Below, one piece after another: positions 1-8,098 of a stretch of DNA of 64,000 nucleotides (position 1 is the first letter of the stretch; each line of letters opens with the position of its first letter). Where the stretch lies: the NCBI RefSeq assembly GCF_032108445.1, contig NZ_CP134876.1, forward strand, positions 2,108,001 to 2,172,000. The letters run 5' to 3'. The notes beneath the pieces are model-generated. The model was given only the letters and a program-made list of their open reading frames with translations, made no database searches and was not told where the DNA came from. The position numbers and the translations under genes were made by a program. The stretch comes from Micromonospora halotolerans. Its GTDB lineage: Bacteria; Actinomycetota; Actinomycetes; Mycobacteriales; Micromonosporaceae.

Positions 1-727
1 GCTGCGGTCCGTCGGCGCCATGAGCTCGAACGTGCCGGACCGGTTCACCGTCACACCGAGCGCCGGGCACATCGCCTGGGGCACCGAGCTGGCCGTGCCG
101 CGCTACTCCCAGAACATCCACGCCGGCCAGTACCCGGAGTACGGCGGCGGCGGCGAGGCGTGGTGCTCGCCCACCTCCACCGAGATGGTCGTCGAGTACT
201 GGGGCCGCGAGCCCTCCCCGGCCGACACGTCCTGGGTGGACCCCGGCTACGCCGATCCGACGGTCGACCACGCAGCTCGGATGGCCTACGACTGGCAGTA
301 CGGCGGCACCGGCAACTGGCCGTTCAACACCGCGTACGCGGCCAGCTTCCCCGGCCTGGAGGCCAAGGTGACCCGGCTGCACTCGCTGGACGAGCTGGAG
401 CACTTCATCGCCGCCGGCATCCCCGTGGTGACCAGCCAGTCCTTCCTCGCCAGCGAGCTGGACGGGGCGGGCTACGGCACGGCGGGGCACCTCATGGTGG
501 TGGTCGGCTTCACCGCCACCGGCGACGTGATCGCCAACGACCCGGCCTCGCCCAGCGACGCCGCCGTCCGGCACGTCTACCGACGCGACCAGTTCGAGCA
601 GATCTGGCTGCGTACCCGGCGGACCACCGGGGGCGGCGGTACCGGCAGCGGCTCCGGCGGCGTCGTCTACCTGATCAAACCGACCGAGGTGGCCTGGCCC
701 TCCGTGGCCGGTTCCACCAACTGGTGA
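1..727 (+). CDS. C39-family secreted peptidase, 5'-truncated by window edge
   Basis: The reading frame is open from the first complete codon (position 2), so the gene begins upstream of the window; the ATG at 20 is internal because the residues before it (LRSVGA) match the middle of the downstream paralogue. The visible 241 residues form a papain-like Peptidase_C39_2 domain: catalytic Cys in GEAWCSP (codon 164-166), His in GHLMVVVGF and Asp in ANDPAS. It is nearly identical to the C-terminal half of the next gene, 29 bp away, apart from a glycine-rich insertion near the C-terminus, so the pair is a tandem duplication. The product is probably exported like its neighbour. The substrate is unknown. 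Confidence 0.85.
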   Translation, partial: LRSVGAMSSNVPDRFTVTPSAGHIAWGTELAVPRYSQNIHAGQYPEYGGGGEAWCSPTSTEMVVEYWGREPSPADTSWVDPGYADPTVDHAARMAYDWQYGGTGNWPFNTAYAASFPGLEAKVTRLHSLDELEHFIAAGIPVVTSQSFLASELDGAGYGTAGHLMVVVGFTATGDVIANDPASPSDAAVRHVYRRDQFEQIWLRTRRTTGGGGTGSGSGGVVYLIKPTEVAWPSVAGSTNW

Positions 728-756
728 CCCATCCCTTCCCACCCAACGGAGTACCC

Positions 757-2097
757 ATGGTCAGACCAGCCCTGCGCGCGGTCGCCCTCGTCGGCGCCGC
801 CGCGCTCGCCCTCGTCGGTGTGACGGCGCCCGCCCACGCCGACAACAACCTGCCCGCCGTCGCGCACGACGAGCAGATCACCTTCCAGGAGTGGTCCACG
901 TACCCCGACTGGCGCGGCGGCACCCACCAGGGCACGTCCGCCATCCCGGGGCACCGCACCGGCATCACCATCGGCGAGCCGACCGGCACCACCGAGTTCA
1001 CCGACGAGCACACCGGCACGACCCGGACCTGGGAGTACGCGACCTGGACCTCGCCCCAGCGGACGGTCGGCTTCGACGCCACCGAACTGGTCGCCTCCTG
1101 GAACGCGGCGACCCCGGCCGGGACCTGGATCCAGGTCGAACTGCAGGGCACCTACAACACCGGAGCGCAGTCCGACTGGTACGTGATGGGCCGCTGGGCC
1201 TCCGGCGACCAGGACATCAAGCGGTCCACGCTCGACGGTCAGGGCGACGACTGGTCCAGCATCTGGACCGACACCTTCTCGATCGATGACGCCCAGGCCG
1301 GGGTGCTGCTGCGGTCGTACCAGCTCCGGCTGACCCTCTACCGCGCGCCGGGGCAGACCGCCTCGCCGCGGGTCTGGATGCTCGGCGCGATGAGCTCCAA
1401 CGTGCCGGACCGGTTCACCGTCACCCCGAGCAAGGGCGGGATCGCCTGGGGCCGGGAGCTGGCCGTGCCGCGCTACTCGCAGAACATCCACGTCGGCCAG
1501 TACCCCGAGTACGACAACGGCGGGGAAGCCTGGTGCTCCCCCACCTCGACGGAGATGGTCGTTGAGTACTGGGGCCGCAAGCCGTCGGCTGAGGACATCG
1601 CCTGGGTCGACCCGAGCTACGCAGACCCGACCGTCGACCACGCCGCCCGGATGACCTACGACTACGAGTACGAGGGCGCCGGCAACTGGCCGTTCAACAC
1701 CGCGTACGCGGCCAGCTTCCCCGGCCTGGACGCCCGGGTCACCCGGATGCACTCCCTCGACGAGGTGGAACGCTTCATCAAGGCCGGCATCCCGGTGATC
1801 ACGTCGCAGTCCTTCCTGGCCAGCGAGCTGGACGGGGCGAACTACGGCACCTCCGGGCACCTGTTCGTGATCGTCGGCTTCACGGCCGACGGTGACGTGA
1901 TCGTCAACGACCCCGCCTCGTCGTCCGACGACGTGGTGCGCAACGTCTACAAGCGGGAGCAGTTCGAGCAGATCTGGCTGCGCACCAAGCGCTACCGGGC
2001 GAACGGCACCGTGGCCTCCGGCTCCGGCGGCGTCGCGTACCTGATCAAGCCGACCAACAAGGCCTGGCCGGTCGTGCCCGGCTCGACCAACTGGTGA
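757..2097 (+). CDS. Secreted C39-family peptidase with N-terminal beta-sandwich domain
   Basis: A 446-residue protein. The ATG is chosen because GGAG lies 5 nt upstream and a clear Sec signal peptide follows, cleaved after AHA at about residue 28. Residues ~35-205 are Trp/Thr-rich and look like an all-beta accessory domain; residues ~215-446 are a cysteine peptidase of the C39_2 type with Cys260, His368 and Asp385. The family is common in actinobacteria as an extracellular 'peptidase C39 family protein', but its natural substrate is not known. It follows its truncated paralogue with a 29-bp gap, probably in one transcript, and ends at a strong hairpin. Confidence 0.85.
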   Translation: MVRPALRAVALVGAAALALVGVTAPAHADNNLPAVAHDEQITFQEWSTYPDWRGGTHQGTSAIPGHRTGITIGEPTGTTEFTDEHTGTTRTWEYATWTSPQRTVGFDATELVASWNAATPAGTWIQVELQGTYNTGAQSDWYVMGRWASGDQDIKRSTLDGQGDDWSSIWTDTFSIDDAQAGVLLRSYQLRLTLYRAPGQTASPRVWMLGAMSSNVPDRFTVTPSKGGIAWGRELAVPRYSQNIHVGQYPEYDNGGEAWCSPTSTEMVVEYWGRKPSAEDIAWVDPSYADPTVDHAARMTYDYEYEGAGNWPFNTAYAASFPGLDARVTRMHSLDEVERFIKAGIPVITSQSFLASELDGANYGTSGHLFVIVGFTADGDVIVNDPASSSDDVVRNVYKREQFEQIWLRTKRYRANGTVASGSGGVAYLIKPTNKAWPVVPGSTNW

Positions 2098-2102
2098 AAC
2101 GG

Positions 2103-2146
2103 CCGGGCCCGGCGCGTTCTCCGTTCGGGGATCGCGCCGGGCCCGG
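2103..2146. terminator. Bidirectional terminator hairpin
   Basis: Perfect 14-bp inverted repeat (ccgggcccggcgcg at 2103-2116 and its complement at 2133-2146) with a 16-nt loop. It lies between two convergent genes ending at 2097 (+) and 2153 (-), so it can terminate both. There is no U-tract, which is usual in high-GC actinobacteria. Confidence 0.75.
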
Positions 2147-2152
2147 GTCTGG

Positions 2153-2638
2153 TCAGGCGGACGGGGCGAACGAGGCCGGCGGGGCGGTGGGCTCCGTCGC
2201 CCGGCGGCGGTTCCGGATCGCCCGCACGATGATCCACACCCAGGCGACCAGGGCGGCCACACCGGCCACGGTGAGCCCGGTGACCAGCAGGTAGGTCGAG
2301 CCGCCGGCGGTGGAGAAGACGCCCTTCCGGGCACCGGAGTCGAGCGCCGGGGCGGTGGCTCCCGCGGTCAGCTCGTCCGGCGCGTCGTAGAGGATCACGT
2401 CGGCGCGCTGGGCGCCGCCCTCGGTGGCGACGAAGGTCCCGTGCCACTCGCAGTTACGCCGGCCGCATTCCTCGTTCACCGCGGTGAAGGTGCCCGGCGT
2501 GCCGCCACCGTTCTTCGCCTCCCAGGCCGGGGCGAGATCGGTGACGCTCAGCATAAGTCCGATGGCGGCGATGACCGGCAGGCCGATCCAGACGAAGACC
2601 TTCGTCCGCCACCCGTAGATCGTGTTCAGGAAACTCAC
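2153..2638 (-). CDS. Two-helix membrane protein of unknown function
   Basis: A 161-residue protein starting at a GTG (VSFLNTIYGW). It has a transmembrane helix at about 14-36, an extracytoplasmic segment of roughly 75 residues with a Cys pair (ECGRRNC), a second helix near 112-135, and a basic tail. I do not recognise the family. It is the last gene of a leftward run beginning at mqnE, 53 bp after the DUF4229 gene, and stops at a bidirectional hairpin. The Shine-Dalgarno is weak, so the start is moderately certain. Confidence 0.65.
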   Translation of the reverse strand: MSFLNTIYGWRTKVFVWIGLPVIAAIGLMLSVTDLAPAWEAKNGGGTPGTFTAVNEECGRRNCEWHGTFVATEGGAQRADVILYDAPDELTAGATAPALDSGARKGVFSTAGGSTYLLVTGLTVAGVAALVAWVWIIVRAIRNRRRATEPTAPPASFAPSA

Positions 2639-2691
2639 GGCGGCAGACCCTAGCGGTCGGGGCGCGATCCCGCTGCCCCGTTCCCGGCGGC

Positions 2692-2970
2692 TCAGTTCTC
2701 CCGGCGCTCGTCCGTGCGCTCGCCCTGGTCGTCCCCGGCCAGGGCGGAGCGCAGCCGCTCCTTCTCCGCGCGGCGCCGCTCCGCCGCCTCGGACATCTCG
2801 CCGGCCATCTCGTCCCGCCAGCCGCGGAGCAGGAAGAACGACAGCGCCGCGGAGAAGACCAGCGCCAGCATCAGCCGCAGGAACATGTTCATCTCGACGA
2901 ACCAGAGAGCCGCCAGCACGCCGACGAACAGCCCGATCCGGCCCAGCGTGTACTTGACCGCCGCGCTCAC
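2692..2970 (-). CDS. DUF4229 small membrane protein
   Basis: A 92-residue protein with two hydrophobic helices (about 9-28 and 29-50) and a charged, helical C-terminal tail rich in Glu and Arg. The pattern matches the actinobacterial DUF4229 family, often found beside menaquinone genes. Its GTG start overlaps by 4 nt (GTGA) the stop of a 20-codon leader ORF inside a repeat element, so its translation is probably coupled to that leader. It sits downstream of mqnE in the same direction. No biochemical function is known. Confidence 0.75.
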   Translation of the reverse strand: MSAAVKYTLGRIGLFVGVLAALWFVEMNMFLRLMLALVFSAALSFFLLRGWRDEMAGEMSEAAERRRAEKERLRSALAGDDQGERTDERREN

Positions 2971-3029
2971 TGCGACGCCTCAGTTCGCGACTGCGGGGCT
3001 CGCAAACCCGGCTCACTCCTCGCGCTCAC
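2967..3029 (-). CDS. Repeat-encoded 20-aa leader peptide (copy 1)
   Basis: A 21-codon ORF, GTG to TGA, encoding VSARSEPGLRAPQSRTEASQ. It has a good Shine-Dalgarno (AAGGA, 9-nt spacer), and its TGA overlaps the GTG start of the DUF4229 gene. The first 46 nt are repeated with one mismatch at 25087-25132, where an equivalent ORF again overlaps the start of the next gene. Whether the peptide is made is inference; the coupled geometry and its recurrence argue that it is not chance. Confidence 0.5.
   Translation of the reverse strand: MSARSEPGLRAPQSRTEASQ
2984..3029 (-). repeat. 46-bp dispersed repeat, copy 1
   Basis: Matches 25087-25132 at 45 of 46 positions. Both copies lie between two leftward genes in the same orientation relative to transcription, and each forms the 5' part of a small ORF coupled to the downstream gene. 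Confidence 0.9.
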
Positions 3030-3055
3030 GCCCGCACTTCCTTCTCTCTCACGCC

Positions 3056-3484
3056 TCAGCCCGTCCGCCGGGCCAGCCAGTGCACGCCATGAAACCAGAC
3101 CACCGCGTAGACCACCGTGAACACCGCCGCGGCCAGCGCGCCGGAGAACAGTGCCGGCAGCCCGGCGGCGAGGCCGGCCGCCAGCAGACCGGCGAAGACG
3201 CCGAGCGCGATCCCGGCCAGCGCCGCGAGCACCCTGGACGCGCCGAACTCCCAGGCCCGGAAGTCGTCCCAGAACAGCCAGAGCGGCAGGATCACCGCCA
3301 GCCAGCCGTTGGTCCGCCCGAACCGGCCCGCGCCCATGGTGGCGAAGGCCCACTCGAAGAGCACCAGCGCCAGCACCCCGATGACCAGCCCGGCGAGACT
3401 CACCCCGAGCAGGTCACCCAGGGTGAGGATGCGCCCCTCGGCGTCCCGCCGGGGGAAGGTGCGCTGCTGCTCCTCGGTGCTCAT
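3056..3484 (-). CDS. Multi-helix membrane protein of unknown function
   Basis: A 142-residue protein with a polar N-terminus (~25 residues) and about four hydrophobic segments (near 27-48, 58-72, 84-104 and 110-132). I do not recognise the family. It begins 10 bp after the stop of mqnE and has no separate Shine-Dalgarno, so it is probably translated by reinitiation. It precedes the repeat-encoded leader and the DUF4229 gene. The position suggests a role linked to menaquinone or the membrane, but nothing in the sequence proves it. Confidence 0.65.
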   Translation of the reverse strand: MSTEEQQRTFPRRDAEGRILTLGDLLGVSLAGLVIGVLALVLFEWAFATMGAGRFGRTNGWLAVILPLWLFWDDFRAWEFGASRVLAALAGIALGVFAGLLAAGLAAGLPALFSGALAAAVFTVVYAVVWFHGVHWLARRTG

Positions 3485-3494
3485 CGGCGTGCCG

Positions 3495-4664
3495 TCAGGC
3501 CCAGACCTGCTGCGGCTCGGCGCGGCGCTCGGCCAGCGACGGGGCCGCGTCGTACTCGCGGACGATCTCGTAGCGGGTGTTCCGCTCGACCGGGCGGAAG
3601 CCCGCGTCCCAGATCAGGTTCAGCAGGTCCTCGCGGTGCATGGTGTTCGGCGTGCCGTACGAGTCGGCGTCGTGCGTGATCTTGTATTCCACGACCGAGC
3701 CGTCCAGGTCGTCGACACCGAAGTTCAGCGAGAGCTGCGCCACCGAGAGGCCGTGCATCACCCAGAAGTTCTTCAGGTGCGGCACGTTGTCGAAGAGCAG
3801 CCGGGAGACGGCGAACGTCTTCAGCGACTCGGCCGGCGAGGCCATCGTGGTGCGTGCCTGGATCTTGTTGCGGATCTTGCCGTCCGCCGAGTCCACGAAG
3901 TCGTGCTGGTAGCGCAGCGGGATGAAGACCGCGAAGCCGCCGGTCTCGTCCTGCAGCTCGCGCAGCCGCAGCACGTGGTCGACCCGGTGCCGGGGCTCCT
4001 CGATGTGGCCGTACAGCATCGTCGCCGGGGTCTGCATGCCCTTGCTGTGCGCCAGGGCGTGGATCCGCGACCAGTCCTCCCAGTGGCAGGCGTGGTCGAC
4101 GATGTGCTGCCGGACCTCCCAGTCGAAGATCTCCGCGCCGCCACCGGTCAGCGACTCCAGGCCGGCGTCCATCAGCTCGTCGAGGATCTCGTCGGCGCTC
4201 AGGCCGCTGATCTTCTCGAACCACTGCACCTCGGTCGCGGTGAAGCACTTGAGCTTGACGTTCGGCAGCGCCGCCTTCAGCTCGCGCAGCACCTTGGGGT
4301 AGTAGCGCCAGGGCAGGGTCGGGTGCAGGCCGTTGACGATGTGCAGCTCGGTGAGCTGCTCGTCCTCCATCTCCTTGGCCTTGCGGACCGCCTCGTCGAT
4401 GCGCATCGTGTAGGCGTCCTTCTCACCCGGCTTGCGCTGGAACGAGCAGTACGCGCACGAGGCGGAGCAGACGTTCGTCAGGTTGAGGTGCCGGTTGACG
4501 TTGAACATCACCCGGTCACCGTTCATCTCGGTGCGCTTGTGGTGGGCCAGTCGCCCCAGCCAGGCGAGGTCGTCGCTCTCGTAGAGGGCGATGCCGTCCG
4601 CGCGGGTGAGCCGCTCCCCCGCGTAGACCTTCGCTTCGAGCTCGCGCTTGAGTCCGGCGTCCAT
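3495..4664 (-). CDS. mqnE: Aminofutalosine synthase MqnE (radical SAM)
   Basis: A 389-residue radical-SAM enzyme of the futalosine menaquinone pathway. It joins the adenosyl radical of SAM to 3-[(1-carboxyvinyl)oxy]benzoate to give aminofutalosine. The [4Fe-4S] ligands are Cys66, Cys70 and Cys73 (CSASCAYC), followed by SFQRKPGEKDAYTM, typical of MqnE. The start is set at the ATG giving MDAGLKRELE, where the family normally begins, with GGAAGGGA upstream; a GTG seven codons earlier is possible. It heads a leftward operon with three small membrane-protein genes. The UbiX/UbiA/UbiD-type genes at 13.9-18.0 kb supply later steps. Confidence 0.95.
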   Translation of the reverse strand: MDAGLKRELEAKVYAGERLTRADGIALYESDDLAWLGRLAHHKRTEMNGDRVMFNVNRHLNLTNVCSASCAYCSFQRKPGEKDAYTMRIDEAVRKAKEMEDEQLTELHIVNGLHPTLPWRYYPKVLRELKAALPNVKLKCFTATEVQWFEKISGLSADEILDELMDAGLESLTGGGAEIFDWEVRQHIVDHACHWEDWSRIHALAHSKGMQTPATMLYGHIEEPRHRVDHVLRLRELQDETGGFAVFIPLRYQHDFVDSADGKIRNKIQARTTMASPAESLKTFAVSRLLFDNVPHLKNFWVMHGLSVAQLSLNFGVDDLDGSVVEYKITHDADSYGTPNTMHREDLLNLIWDAGFRPVERNTRYEIVREYDAAPSLAERRAEPQQVWA

Positions 4665-4888
4665 CGAAAGCCACGTCCCTTCCACCTGCGGTCCCGGTCG
4701 AGCGTACGTCGCGCGCCCGACGACCCGGCGACCCGGTCAACCGCAGCGACCGACTTCACCGGACTCCCGGCTGACCGTCACCCTCCGCACATCGACATAC
4801 CTGCGTTGGTGAGGTAAGACAGGATGGGGCGGAACACACACCGGTACCGTCCTGGCCCAGCGCGCCCACCTCGCGCGGAAGGCACCAG

Positions 4889-6511
4889 ATGACGGGGAGC
4901 GGAATGGTCGAGAGCACCCAGGGCCGATACCGACGAAACCGGATTCCGGTGATCTCGCCGGTGCTGCGCCCGGCGCTCTGGTCCGCCCTGCTCGGGGCGG
5001 TCGCCGCCGCGGCGCTGGCCACCCCGGCCTGGGCCGACCCGCTGCCCGACACCGTCCCCGACACCGGCTCCCGTCCCCGGGCCGCCGGCACCCTCCAACT
5101 TCCCACCGTGCCCGGCGCCGTCCCGGGCGCGCCCGGCACGGTCACCGGCCTGCCCGGCACGGTTACCGGCGTGCCCGGCGCCACTCCGGGCCTCCCCGGC
5201 GTCACACCGACCGGTGTCACCAACCCCGCCGACGGCCCGCTGATCGCCCAGATCAACCAGGTCGACACGCAGGTCGCCCAGCTCGGCGACACCCTGCTCA
5301 ACATCAAGGGCGAGCGGGACACCGCGCGGGCCGACCTGGCGCTGGCCGCCGCCCGGCTGAAGGAGGCCCAGGAAGCGCTCGTCCGGGCCCAGGAGAACGC
5401 GAAGACCGCCGCCGCCGACGCCGTCAAGGCCGACGCCGCGCTGCCGCCCGGCGAGTTCGGGGCCAGCCTGCGCGACCTCGCCAACCTCCAGCGCATCACC
5501 CGGGGCGACAAGGCCGAGGGCGCCACCACCGCGGTCACCGGCGAGCTGACCCGGGCCACCGCCGCCGAACAGGTCGCCCGCCAGGCGCACGACTCGGCCG
5601 AGCGGCGCGCCGCCGAGAAGACCGCGGAGTACACCCGGGTCGAGGCCGACCTGCACAAGCAGGAAGCCACGCTGCTCAAGCTGCGCCGCGACAACGCCGC
5701 CAAGCTGCGGGAGATCGAGCGCCGCGAGGACGCCGCCGAGCAGCAGATCGGCAGCTCGTACGTCGTCAACCAGAGCGTCAGCGGGCGGGTCGCCGACCCG
5801 CGGGCGCTGGCCGCGGTGCGCTACGCCCTCGCCCAGCTCGGCGACCCCTACCTCTGGGCGGCCGAGGGGCCGGACCGGTTCGACTGCTCCGGTCTGGTGC
5901 TCGCCTCCTACCAGGCGGCCGGCTACCACGGCCTGCCCCGCGTCTCCCGGGACCAGTACTACGCCACCCGGTCCCGCACGGTCGACCCCAACGCTCTCCT
6001 CCCCGGCGACCTGCTCTTCTTCGCCTCGGGCAGCAGCTGGACGAGCATCCATCACGTCACCATGTACATCGGCAACGGCAAGATGGTCGAGGCCCCGCGG
6101 ACCGGCGACGTCGTCAAGATCTCCGTGGTCCGGTGGTCCCGGCTCTACGCGGCCACCCGGGTGATCGGCGCGGTCCCCGCCCCGGCCACCCCGCCGCCGG
6201 CCCCGACGCCGCCGACCACCCCGCCGAAGCCCAGCCCGACGCCGAAGCCGACCAAGACGGCCACGCCGAAGCCGACGCCCAAGCCGACGAAGACGGCCAC
6301 GCCGAAGCCGACGCCGAGCACGTCGAGCCCGACGCCCACCCCGTCGACCCCGTCGACCTCGCCGACCACCCCGCCGCCGACCACCCCGCCGCCGACGACG
6401 CCGCCGCCGAGCCCGTCCGATTCGCCCACCTCGGCGCCGAGCAGCACCGCCGCCGCGCCGACCGACAGCGCGGCCGGGAGCACCTCGGCGAGCGCGAGCG
6501 CCACCGACTGA
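4889..6511 (+). CDS. Secreted NlpC/P60 peptidoglycan endopeptidase
   Basis: A 540-residue RipA-like wall hydrolase. It has a signal sequence ending near AWA (~45), a Gly/Pro/Val-rich linker, a long coiled coil (~120-290), and an NlpC/P60 domain (~305-430) with catalytic Cys333 in RFDCSG and His389 in IHHVTMY. The last ~110 residues are a Pro/Thr/Lys-rich low-complexity tail (PTPKPTKTATPKP repeats) likely to span the wall. The family cleaves the D-Glu to meso-DAP bond of stem peptides, and the coiled coil often blocks the active site until removed. ATG start with GGAAGG 6 nt upstream. It is divergent from mqnE across a 224-bp gap in which I see no riboswitch. Confidence 0.9.
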   Translation: MTGSGMVESTQGRYRRNRIPVISPVLRPALWSALLGAVAAAALATPAWADPLPDTVPDTGSRPRAAGTLQLPTVPGAVPGAPGTVTGLPGTVTGVPGATPGLPGVTPTGVTNPADGPLIAQINQVDTQVAQLGDTLLNIKGERDTARADLALAAARLKEAQEALVRAQENAKTAAADAVKADAALPPGEFGASLRDLANLQRITRGDKAEGATTAVTGELTRATAAEQVARQAHDSAERRAAEKTAEYTRVEADLHKQEATLLKLRRDNAAKLREIERREDAAEQQIGSSYVVNQSVSGRVADPRALAAVRYALAQLGDPYLWAAEGPDRFDCSGLVLASYQAAGYHGLPRVSRDQYYATRSRTVDPNALLPGDLLFFASGSSWTSIHHVTMYIGNGKMVEAPRTGDVVKISVVRWSRLYAATRVIGAVPAPATPPPAPTPPTTPPKPSPTPKPTKTATPKPTPKPTKTATPKPTPSTSSPTPTPSTPSTSPTTPPPTTPPPTTPPPSPSDSPTSAPSSTAAAPTDSAAGSTSASASATD

Positions 6512-6621
6512 CCCAACCATCCGCTCCGGCTGTGCTCTCGGGCCGGAATGTGGCACGGTGAGATCCAGGCACGCCCGACCGGCGCCACGGTCGGGGGCGA
6601 GCGTGGGCGCGGAGGGGCGAG

Positions 6622-7911
6622 ATGGGCGAGCAGGACGTTCCGGCGGAGACGGTCCACCCCGGATCCGCGCCCGAGGCCGCCGACGACCGGCCGGCCGACC
6701 CCGCGGAGGAGCGGCCGGGCCAGGACGCCCCGGTGGCCGTCGCCCGGGCCCGGGTGAGCGTCGCCGGCGCCGCGGCGCCGCCGCAGGCCGAGGAGCTGCC
6801 GGGCGCGCCGGCCAGCGCCACCACGTACCGGGCGGGCGGCCCGGCGGAGTCGGTCCCGGCGCTCGACCGGCGCCAGCCCGGTGCCTCCGTCGCGCCGTCG
6901 TCGACCTGGTCCGCCTTCGCCGCCGCCGAACGCCCCGGGACGCAGGCGTCCGTGCCCGCGCAGCCGCCGGCCGCGAAGACCGCCGTCCCCGCTCAGGCGC
7001 AGGCCAGGGCCAGCGCGTCGGTCCCCGGGCTGACCCGGGCCTCGGCCGACGAGGTCGCCGCCGCGGTCGCCGGGACGCCCGGCGGCGCCAAGGTCTACCG
7101 GGCCGGGCCGGTCAATCCCGAACCGCCGGAGCCGGCCCAGCCGCCGGAGCCGGCCCAGCCCCCGACGCCGCCCGTGCCGGAGCCCGAGCCGGCGCCGACG
7201 CCCGTACCGGGTCCGAACCCGCCCTCCCCGGCGCCGCCCGGGCCGGCGCCGGAGCCCCCGTTCCGCCCGGCGCCACCGGTGCCCGCACCGCCGCCGGGCC
7301 CGACCCCGCCGGGACCGGTGCCCCCCGTGCCGGGGCCGCCGGTGCCACCGCCGGGACCGCCGGTGCCGCCGCCTCCGTCGCCACCCGGCCCGATGCCCGC
7401 GCCGCCGTTCCCGCCGCCGCCCGCCATGGCCGGCGTACCGGGGCCGACGCCGCTCGCGGGCGCCGGGCAGTCGGACGTGCCCGCCGCGCCGTGGGCCGCC
7501 GCGCCACCGCCGCCCACCGCGCCACCGGTGGTGCCCGCCCCGGCCCTCCCGGCCTGGCCGCCGTCGACCGGAGCCACCGAATACGGGTCCCCGGCCGCCG
7601 GCCGCACCCCCGGGCCGACCGCTCCGGTGGGCGGTCCCGCCGGCAGCGTGTACGGCGGCGGCACCGAGGGGCCGGGCTTCGCCACGGTCTCCTTCCCGCA
7701 GGGCAACCCGCTGGAGAACTCCGGCTCGCTGACCGGGCACATCCTGGCCCAGGGCTGGACCGAGGACGCCCCGGCGACCCGGTCGAGCAACACCAAGGTC
7801 GTGATCGTCCTGGCCGGCGCGCTGGCGCTGCTGGTCGCGATCAGCCTGGTGGTGGTCTTCCTGGCCAACGACGCGCTCAGCGGGATCACCGGCGCCACGC
7901 TGACCAGGTGA
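6622..7911 (+). CDS. Proline-rich single-pass membrane protein
   Basis: A 429-residue protein with a long disordered acidic/Ala-rich region, a Pro-Glu-Pro stretch (~160-270) of PPEPAQ and PPGP repeats, and one transmembrane helix near the C-terminus (about 391-416: VVIVLAGALALLVAIS...). Only about 13 residues follow the helix. The start has GGAGGGG 6 nt upstream. I do not recognise the family; the layout suggests a C-terminally anchored protein whose proline-rich arm lies on one face of the membrane. Several overlapping antisense and alternate-frame ORFs here result from base composition. Confidence 0.7.
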   Translation: MGEQDVPAETVHPGSAPEAADDRPADPAEERPGQDAPVAVARARVSVAGAAAPPQAEELPGAPASATTYRAGGPAESVPALDRRQPGASVAPSSTWSAFAAAERPGTQASVPAQPPAAKTAVPAQAQARASASVPGLTRASADEVAAAVAGTPGGAKVYRAGPVNPEPPEPAQPPEPAQPPTPPVPEPEPAPTPVPGPNPPSPAPPGPAPEPPFRPAPPVPAPPPGPTPPGPVPPVPGPPVPPPGPPVPPPPSPPGPMPAPPFPPPPAMAGVPGPTPLAGAGQSDVPAAPWAAAPPPPTAPPVVPAPALPAWPPSTGATEYGSPAAGRTPGPTAPVGGPAGSVYGGGTEGPGFATVSFPQGNPLENSGSLTGHILAQGWTEDAPATRSSNTKVVIVLAGALALLVAISLVVVFLANDALSGITGATLTR

Positions 7912-8098
7912 TCGGGGTGAGCCCGCCCACTACGTACTCGTGGTGCGGTGGCGGGTTCGCCACACCGCCGTACACTTGTGGAGATCACTGACCTGGCGCG
8001 CCCGTTGCGCGCCCATGGGCGATCTTGCGGGCGAATCGGCGGCGTCACGAAGCCGCGGCGGGCCATCGCGAAGATGCGCCCCGCTCGAAAGGCATTTC

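Noticed and set aside
2153..3016. 287-aa minus-strand fusion of the two-helix protein with an upstream region
   Set aside because: The upstream part is a different frame of the DUF4229 gene and of the repeat element; the membrane protein has its own GTG at 2638.
4690..4888. c-di-AMP (ydaO-type) riboswitch before the NlpC/P60 gene
   Set aside because: Such riboswitches are common before wall hydrolase genes in actinobacteria, but I could not find the conserved core or the paired stems in this 200-bp region.
6574..6595. Hairpin between the NlpC/P60 and Pro-rich genes as terminator
   Set aside because: A 7-bp stem with an 8-nt loop, 60 bp after the stop codon; too weak and common to separate from chance.
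7100..8066. Gly-rich minus-strand ORF (323 aa) resembling a PE_PGRS-like protein
   Set aside because: It is the complement of the Pro-rich stretch in the membrane protein; proline codons CCG/CCC read backwards give glycine.
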